A DNA stretch of 28,679 nt from JBBQZU01 sp041749535. Lineage in GTDB: Bacteria > Bacteroidota > Bacteroidia > Flavobacteriales_D > Cryomorphaceae. Where the stretch lies: the NCBI GenBank assembly GCA_041749535.1, contig JBGTBE010000040.1:1-28679 (forward strand), written 5' to 3'. The notes beneath the pieces were generated by a model. It saw only the letters and a list, made by a program, of their open reading frames with translations, ran no database searches and was not told where the DNA came from. Positions 23,777 to 28,679 of this stretch are shown piece after piece. How positions within the stretch are numbered: the first letter of the stretch is position 1; each line of letters opens with the position of its first letter. The translations under genes were made by a program, and so were the position numbers.

Positions 23777-23822
23777 AGCCTTCATCAAATGATCAATCTC
23801 ATTGATGAGAACGGGGAAGCGA

Positions 23823-24416
23823 TCAGATCATCTGAAAAATAAACAGCGCGTAGGCAAAGAACCGCAGGAACCTGAAGGTGCCCAGAATTACGAGGGACTT
23901 GAACGAGTACTTGAGCATACCGGCGCCCATGCACATGATGCTAAATGGAAGGGGGAACAGGGCAGCAATGACAATAATAAACCCACCCCAACTGCGCAGC
24001 ATCGCGAAGTGCTTTCCAAACTTCACATTTACATATGAGGATACGCGCTCCCAACGAATGATGCGCAAACCTAAATAATAAGAGAGCAATCCGGCGCAAT
24101 AGCTCAGCAGGGCGAGCACACCTACAATAAGATACGGCGTGCTGAACTGATCAGCCCAAACGATAAATAAATCAGGAGGTATGAGGCCAAGAAATGTTTC
24201 GCTTATGAAGAAAAACGTCAGCACCCATTCGCGGGCTACAACCTTGGAGAAATAGGAAAAGTAATGGGAAATTCCCGGGGTAAATGCCTCAAAAAGCAGC
24301 ATGGCTACCACGAAAACGGCCATTACCAAAGCAAACTTTGCAGATATATTTGCAAGAAATTTATAGAAACCCTTTCTGTGATAAAAAAAATGGTAACGAC
24401 GAATAGAATTCCACAT
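23823..24416 (-). CDS. DedA/VTT-like inner-membrane protein
   Basis: 197 residues with about five membrane segments (about 27-45, 64-80, 92-113, 146-160 and 174-195). The segment ETFLGLIPPDLFIVWA (about 73-88) and the later GGFIIVIAALFPLPFSIMCMGAGML (about 143-167) have the re-entrant, Pro/Gly-rich look of the VTT (DedA, YqaA) family, which includes lipid scramblases and flippases. The basic N-terminal stretch (RRYHFFYHRKGFYK) faces the cytoplasm by the positive-inside rule. It lies 47 bp beyond the icmF open frame, in the same direction. Assignment is by pattern only. Confidence 0.7.
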   Translation of the reverse strand: MWNSIRRYHFFYHRKGFYKFLANISAKFALVMAVFVVAMLLFEAFTPGISHYFSYFSKVVAREWVLTFFFISETFLGLIPPDLFIVWADQFSTPYLIVGVLALLSYCAGLLSYYLGLRIIRWERVSSYVNVKFGKHFAMLRSWGGFIIVIAALFPLPFSIMCMGAGMLKYSFKSLVILGTFRFLRFFAYALFIFQMI

Positions 24417-24425
24417 ACGATCTCT

Positions 24426-24452
24426 GTTTCAGCCCTGACTATACGCTGAAAC
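24426..24452. repeat. Inverted repeat between divergent genes
   Basis: GTTTCAG and CTGAAAC, 7 bp each with a 13-nt spacer, just upstream of the DedA-like gene start (-) and about 70 bp before the asparaginase gene (+). Possible operator; short enough to be chance. Confidence 0.3.
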
Positions 24453-24523
24453 GATTCGTAAAGTTAGGTGTAAATAGCATGATGATTGGCTGCATTTATA
24501 TAAAAAATCATAATCTTGTGGGT

Positions 24524-25543
24524 ATGAAACATTTTCATTGTATAAAGATCCTAATCGTGCTCATGGTCCTGCTTTCTGTGGTTGACGCAAATGCGCAAAA
24601 GCCCCCTGTACCAGCAATCGTGATACACGGAGGCGCAGGTGTAATTGAACGAGGTAAGCTCACCCCTGAAGTGGAAAATGAGATCAGGGTCACCTTGCAA
24701 AGGGCGCTGGACACAGGATACGCAGTGCTGGAAGTGGGAGGCTCAGCCACCGATGCCGTAATCGCAGCCATACAAGTACTCGAAGACTCACCCCGCTTTA
24801 ATGCAGGCAAAGGTGCGGTGATGAACCTGGCTGGCACCCATGAACTCGACGCATCTATTATGAATGGGGCTGATTTGAATGCCGGTGCAGTGGCAGGTGT
24901 TACCACCATAAAGAACCCCATTCTCGCCGCACAGAAAGTCATGACGGAGTCGCCACATGTGCTTCTCACTGGCAATGGCGCTGAGCAATTTGCCAGGGAG
25001 CAAAAGCTAAGCATGGTTGAGAACACTTATTTCACCACCGACGCCGTGTACGATTCCTGGGAAAGGTATGTAAAATCAAAATCGGGCGACCCACGTGGAG
25101 ACAATACACCTGGCGTGGATAAGGTATCTAAATATGGAACTGTGGGCGCTGTGGCGATAGATGCATCTGGCAATATAGCTGCAGGAACCTCTACCGGTGG
25201 GATGATGGGCAAGGAATACAACCGCATTGGCGACAGCCCCATTATAGGTGCGGGCACCTATGCTGACAACAGCACCTGTGGCATTTCATGTACTGGGCAT
25301 GGGGAGTATTTCATCAGGGTGGGTGTGGCAAAAGAAATTTCGGATCAGATGGCCTTTGGCAACAAAGCCCTGCCCGATGCCACCCAATACACATTGGACA
25401 GGATAGCACAATTGGGTGGCTCCGGTGGGCTCATCGCCATCGACAAAGAAGGAAACATCCGGATGGACTTCAACACCAAAGGCATGTACCGTGGCTACAA
25501 ACATGTGAAAGAAACCAAAATAGCCATCTATGCAGATGAGTGA
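24524..25543 (+). CDS. Isoaspartyl peptidase / L-asparaginase (Ntn hydrolase), secreted
   Basis: 339 residues from the ATG at 24524, which gives a clean signal peptide (MKHFHCIKILIVLMVLLSVV, cleavage after ANA). The frame is open to 24479, but the extra 15 residues would bury the signal. Plant-type asparaginase family: it is made as a precursor that cuts itself before the catalytic Thr206 in KYGTVGAVA, giving alpha and beta subunits. Seen also: IHGGAG (about 34-39), RFNAGKGAV (about 91-99), GTSTGGMMGK (about 221-230), RIGDSPIIGAGTYAD (about 234-248) and GSGGLIAID near 310. Hydrolyses isoaspartyl dipeptides and asparagine. Exported to the periplasm by inference. Confidence 0.95.
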   Translation: MKHFHCIKILIVLMVLLSVVDANAQKPPVPAIVIHGGAGVIERGKLTPEVENEIRVTLQRALDTGYAVLEVGGSATDAVIAAIQVLEDSPRFNAGKGAVMNLAGTHELDASIMNGADLNAGAVAGVTTIKNPILAAQKVMTESPHVLLTGNGAEQFAREQKLSMVENTYFTTDAVYDSWERYVKSKSGDPRGDNTPGVDKVSKYGTVGAVAIDASGNIAAGTSTGGMMGKEYNRIGDSPIIGAGTYADNSTCGISCTGHGEYFIRVGVAKEISDQMAFGNKALPDATQYTLDRIAQLGGSGGLIAIDKEGNIRMDFNTKGMYRGYKHVKETKIAIYADE

Positions 25544-25572
25544 AACTGCAACCTTCACCGTGCAAAACAGGA

Positions 25573-25610
25573 AAAAATAAACCCCACCCAAATATTCGGG
25601 TGGGGTGTTG
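25573..25610. terminator. Bidirectional intrinsic terminator
   Basis: Perfect 9-bp GC-rich stem ACCCCACCC (25581-25589) / GGGTGGGGT (25598-25606) with an 8-nt loop. On the minus strand it is followed by TTTATTTTTT, a strong U tract; on the plus strand by GTTGATT, weaker. It sits between the convergent asparaginase (+) and head-GIN lipoprotein (-) genes and can serve both. Confidence 0.9.
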
Positions 25611-25627
25611 ATTATCCATTCGCTGTG

Positions 25628-26347
25628 TTACATACCACTAACGTTTCCTGAGCCGCTAATCTGCACATTTACATACGGGGGATTGCCCCAGTAGAGAATG
25701 GCTCCGCTGCCGCTTATGGTTGCATTGAGTGATTCTGTAACGAACAATTCAATCATACCTGAGCCATCTATTTCGGCATCTGCATTGGTACTTTCAAGGT
25801 TTCGCGCCTGTATGCTGCCGCTGCCTTCTATGGTTGTGTTCAGGTAATCTGTAACCCCAAAGGCTTTAATAATACCTGAACCATTTATTTCGACATTCAT
25901 GTTTGTGACATTAAAACTGAGGTCAATCATTCCACTTCCATTCATATAAACCGTTGTAGATGATGCCTTGATTTCATCGCCTGAAATTATTCCAGAACCA
26001 TTGAGTTCAATTTCGTTCAGCATGGTTTGAGAAATTTCTATTCGCACCGCATCATCCTTCTCAATCTTGTTTGAGCGCTCGCTGATGATGAGCCTGTTGC
26101 CCGCTACATAGGTTTCTATAAACTCCATGCGGTTACTTGGCGCGACCACCCTTATGCCGCTGCCATGATCCTCCGAAATGTCTACATTGAAGTTTCCGTT
26201 CACTTCAATTTCCTGATAGTTGGAGATGCTTCTCGATTCGGATACCATAGGGCCGGCATCTTCATTTTCGCTGCAGGAGGTTAATACCATCATTGCAAGT
26301 GCGGTGGCACAAAAGTGAAAGGTTAATTTACTGATGAAAGTTTTCAT
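25628..26347 (-). CDS. Head-GIN (DUF2807) lipoprotein
   Basis: 239 residues. Lipoprotein signal with Cys25 in VLTSC, then an acidic linker (SENEDAG). From about residue 110 a regular right-handed beta-solenoid pattern is visible: a GSG turn recurs at residues 117, 137, 156, 175, 195, 213 and 232, one every 18-20 residues, each preceded by alternating hydrophobics and followed by Ile, Met or Val. The family is known as a putative autotransporter adhesin head-GIN domain; its function is unproven, and surface or periplasmic anchoring follows from the lipobox. No consensus promoter is found in the 91-bp upstream gap. Confidence 0.9.
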   Translation of the reverse strand: MKTFISKLTFHFCATALAMMVLTSCSENEDAGPMVSESRSISNYQEIEVNGNFNVDISEDHGSGIRVVAPSNRMEFIETYVAGNRLIISERSNKIEKDDAVRIEISQTMLNEIELNGSGIISGDEIKASSTTVYMNGSGMIDLSFNVTNMNVEINGSGIIKAFGVTDYLNTTIEGSGSIQARNLESTNADAEIDGSGMIELFVTESLNATISGSGAILYWGNPPYVNVQISGSGNVSGM

Positions 26348-26416
26348 ATAAAAGGTTGGTTTGTTTTAATCACTACACATTGTGACAACAACCAAACCAA
26401 CTACCCCTACGGAGCG

Positions 26417-26452
26417 CATAAAAAAAACTATTGCAAGCCTACAAACCCTTGC
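26417..26452 (-). terminator. Intrinsic terminator of the valS-ppx unit
   Basis: On the minus strand GCAAG (26448-26452) and CTTGC (26433-26437) form a stem with a 10-nt loop that contains the ppx stop codon. AATAG and a run of eight T follow. The stem is short, but the T tract is strong. Confidence 0.65.
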
Positions 26453-27380
26453 CGGGAAAGAGTGGGAGCTGGCTTTTAGGTGTTCTGACCACTGTCTTTT
26501 TATTCTCCTGGAATTGCTTGTAAAGGTAGAGTGCTATACCGTCAGACAGTCCCATTTGCGGTACGCTCATGTACTTCACTCCGGCGGTGCGGAGCACTTC
26601 AATGTAGATATCACCCGCAGGTACAATTACGTCAGCACGGTCGGGACGCATCCTCAATTTGAGTATGCGTTCCTTGAGCGTCATTTTCTTCATGGCTGCG
26701 TGCATGGCCTCGAGCTTCCCGAAGTCGAGCAACTCACCGTAGGTCAGTCCGCTCTGCTTGAAATACCGGTTTACGTTGCCCCCTGTTCCGATGGCAATCA
26801 TATCTTTTTCATTCGCAGCAACCTTGGCCACCCATGCGCGCATCTCATCCCAAAGTTCTGGTTTTACTTTCTTTTTGAGCAAACGCACAGTGCCTATTTT
26901 GAACGAGCGGCTACCCTGTCGCTTGCCGTTCTTTAGCAATGTAATTTCGGTGCTACCGCCCCCCACATCTATGTATAAGTACGTTTGTTTGGGGTTGAGG
27001 CGCTGGCTTTGAAAGGTGGAGAAAATAAGGTTGGCTTCCGTTTGCCCATTGATGATTTCAATATTGATTCCCGAAAATTGCCGCACTGAATTAACCACAT
27101 CCACACTGTTTTCGCTTTCGCGCATGGCCGATGTAGCACATGCCCTGAATCCTTTTACACCGTACACATCCATCAGCAGGCGGTAGGCCTTCATGGTTTT
27201 TGCAAGTTTGCGCGAAGCACCTAAAGAGATTTTGCCTGTTTCGAATACCGTTGCACCGAGGCGAATGGGTACCCTGATAAGTGAAATTTTCTTGATGTAG
27301 AGTTCCGCATCATCTTCAATGATATCGGCTATGAGGAGCCTCACAGCATTGGATCCTATGTCTATGGCGCCAAACTTCAA
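26439..27380 (-). CDS. Exopolyphosphatase / pppGpp phosphohydrolase family protein
   Basis: 313 residues, the short Ppx/GppA form with the two ASKHA (actin-like) subdomains and no C-terminal HD domain. Seen: phosphate-1 loop AIDIGSNAVRLLIA (residues 5-18), CATSAMRES (81-89), NGQTEA with a probable catalytic Glu115, and phosphate-2 loop YIDVGGGSTEI (136-146). Removes phosphate from polyphosphate and/or pppGpp; sequence alone does not separate the two. The start is TTG inside a TTGA 4-bp overlap with the valS stop, so expression probably depends on translation of valS. A terminator follows directly. Confidence 0.93.
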   Translation of the reverse strand: MKFGAIDIGSNAVRLLIADIIEDDAELYIKKISLIRVPIRLGATVFETGKISLGASRKLAKTMKAYRLLMDVYGVKGFRACATSAMRESENSVDVVNSVRQFSGINIEIINGQTEANLIFSTFQSQRLNPKQTYLYIDVGGGSTEITLLKNGKRQGSRSFKIGTVRLLKKKVKPELWDEMRAWVAKVAANEKDMIAIGTGGNVNRYFKQSGLTYGELLDFGKLEAMHAAMKKMTLKERILKLRMRPDRADVIVPAGDIYIEVLRTAGVKYMSVPQMGLSDGIALYLYKQFQENKKTVVRTPKSQLPLFPGKGL

Positions 27381-28679
27381 AACGCAATACCCATTCCGGT
27401 CAATTTTTGTTCAATTAACGCAATTTTAGCCAAAGCATCCGACTCCTTCTTGCGCTCATTTATCAACACCTGCTCGGGTGCATTCTGTGCAAACCGCGCA
27501 TTGCCCAGTTTCTGCTGCACCGAGGTTAAAAATCCTTTGGTGTAGCTCAGTTCTTCCAGAAGCTTATCGGCCTGCTGCCCACTGTCTACGCTTTCGCCAA
27601 ATGGCAGTGCATATGCTGCGCCCTGAATGGCAAATGTAAATGCCTGAGAAGGCACTTCAGCATTGGTGTGCCACGCGCTGATGTTCGCCAGGCGGGCTAT
27701 CACCGGGTAGTACATGGCATCGATTTTCTGGTCCCCTTTTATGTACAATTCCATGGCCTCCTTATTGGCTATGTTGTTCTCCTTGCGCAGGTTTCTTATT
27801 TGGGTCACCACTTCGGTGGCCCTGTCGAATGCGCCAATGATCTCTGCATCGAAAGATTGAGGTACAGGCCATGGCGCTACAACAAGTGCATCAGCAGGGC
27901 CCTGGCGATCTGACAAGAGGTGCCAAAGTTCCTCGGTAATAAATGGCATGAGCGGGTGCAGCAGCTTGAGCAAGGCCTCGAAGTGCGCCACTACAGCCCC
28001 TAGTGTTTTTGTGTCCATTCGCTCACCATAGGGTGGCTTTACCGCTTCCAGGTACCATGAGCAGAAGTCGTTCCAGGCAAATTTGTAGCAAGTCATCAGC
28101 ATTTCGCTCATGCGAAACTTCTCATAATGCTCGCCCACCTCATCTACCACCTGTGCCAGCCTGTTGTCCATCCATTTCACGGCAGCGGCGGCAGCCTCAC
28201 TCTGCGGGCGGTCTTCAGGATCCCAGCTTTTGATGAGGCGCAATGCGTTCCAGATTTTGTTGGAGAAGTTGCGTCCCTGCTCGCACAATCCCTCGTCGAA
28301 GAGAAGGTCATTGCCGGCAGGCGATGAAAAGAGCATCCCCACACGCACCCCGTCGGCACCATATTGCTTCATCAGCTCGATGGGGTCGGGCGAGTTGCCG
28401 AGACTTTTGCTCATTTTGCGCCCCAGCTTATCGCGCACGATGCCGGTGTAATACACATTTTTGAAAGGCTTCTCACCCCTGTATTCATAGCCTGCAATGA
28501 TCATTCGGGCCACCCAGAAAAACATGATCTCAGGGGCAGTTACCAAATCGTTGGTGGGGTAGTAGTAATCTACTTCTTCCTTGCTGTAAAAACCGTTGAA
28601 CACCGATATGGGCCAGAGCCATGAGCTAAACCATGTGTCGAGCACATCATCATCCTGCTTAAGGTCAGAGGCTGTAAGG
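27377..28679 (-). CDS. valS: Valine--tRNA ligase, C-terminal part (runs off right edge)
   Basis: Charges tRNA-Val with valine. The coding frame continues past the window edge (LTASDLKQDDDVLDTW is read from 28679 inward), so the N-terminal catalytic half is missing here. Seen: DVLDTWFSSWLWP, the end of the Rossmann domain with KMSKSLGN (the class I KMSKS signature), the anticodon-binding helical domain with MPFITEELWHLL, and the C-terminal coiled-coil tRNA-binding arm of about 65 residues (from KLLEELSYTKGFL to the end). The frame is uninterrupted. It is the upstream partner of the Ppx/GppA gene, overlapping it by 4 bp. Confidence 0.97.
   Translation of the reverse strand, partial: LTASDLKQDDDVLDTWFSSWLWPISVFNGFYSKEEVDYYYPTNDLVTAPEIMFFWVARMIIAGYEYRGEKPFKNVYYTGIVRDKLGRKMSKSLGNSPDPIELMKQYGADGVRVGMLFSSPAGNDLLFDEGLCEQGRNFSNKIWNALRLIKSWDPEDRPQSEAAAAAVKWMDNRLAQVVDEVGEHYEKFRMSEMLMTCYKFAWNDFCSWYLEAVKPPYGERMDTKTLGAVVAHFEALLKLLHPLMPFITEELWHLLSDRQGPADALVVAPWPVPQSFDAEIIGAFDRATEVVTQIRNLRKENNIANKEAMELYIKGDQKIDAMYYPVIARLANISAWHTNAEVPSQAFTFAIQGAAYALPFGESVDSGQQADKLLEELSYTKGFLTSVQQKLGNARFAQNAPEQVLINERKKESDALAKIALIEQKLTGMGIAF

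Overview
The window comes from a member of the Bacteroidota. The 16S rRNA fragment at the left edge and the protein families (IcmF, DUF2807 head-GIN, DUF4143 ATPase, short-type PurL) fit this phylum. So do several promoters with the phylum-specific pattern TTTG - about 19 nt - TAnnTTTG. The 16S suggests something near Flavobacteriales, but I cannot place it firmly. Sampled lines give about 50% GC in core genes and about 35% GC in one accessory block.

Layout. (1) 1-1230: the 5' part of a 16S rRNA gene on the minus strand, preceded by a leader and three tandem Bacteroidota-type promoters. (2) 1287-5509: a short-chain dehydrogenase (-), a small outer-membrane barrel-like protein (+), and purL followed by tpx (-). 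(3) 5776-10878, all minus: a tripartite export operon (periplasmic adaptor, MacB/FtsX-type permease, TolC-like channel) whose genes overlap by 4-8 bp and which has no ATPase gene beside it, followed by a secreted coiled-coil protein. (4) 11411-13542 (+): a polytopic membrane protein translationally coupled to a YdfG-like dehydrogenase. (5) 13560-16500: an AT-rich accessory block with two orphan membrane proteins, two GNAT acetyltransferases and a small protein usually labelled N-acetylglutamate synthase-like. (6) 16705-18342 (+): a lipoprotein amidohydrolase. (7) 18343-19114: a gene graveyard with two non-collinear fragments of an IcmF/mutase paralogue, a fragment of a secreted-protein repeat, a REP-like element and two near-perfect palindromes, the second beside the DUF4143 ATPase gene. 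(8) 19115-25543: DUF4143 ATPase (+), full-length icmF (-), a DedA/VTT-like membrane protein (-) and an isoaspartyl peptidase/asparaginase (+). (9) 25573-28679 (-): a shared terminator, a head-GIN lipoprotein, ppx/gppA with its own terminator and a TTG start coupled to valS, and valS running off the right edge.

Most genes are housekeeping. The points that most repay a second look are the triple rRNA promoter with 5'-terminal hairpins, the icmF relics lying about 1.4-2.2 kb from the intact gene, the palindrome plus possible leaderless start at the DUF4143 gene, the 22-bp-spaced direct repeat in front of a GNAT gene in the AT-rich block, and the promoter evidence that moves the icmF start. I see no CRISPR array, tRNA, transposase or integrase, and no convincing new defence system.
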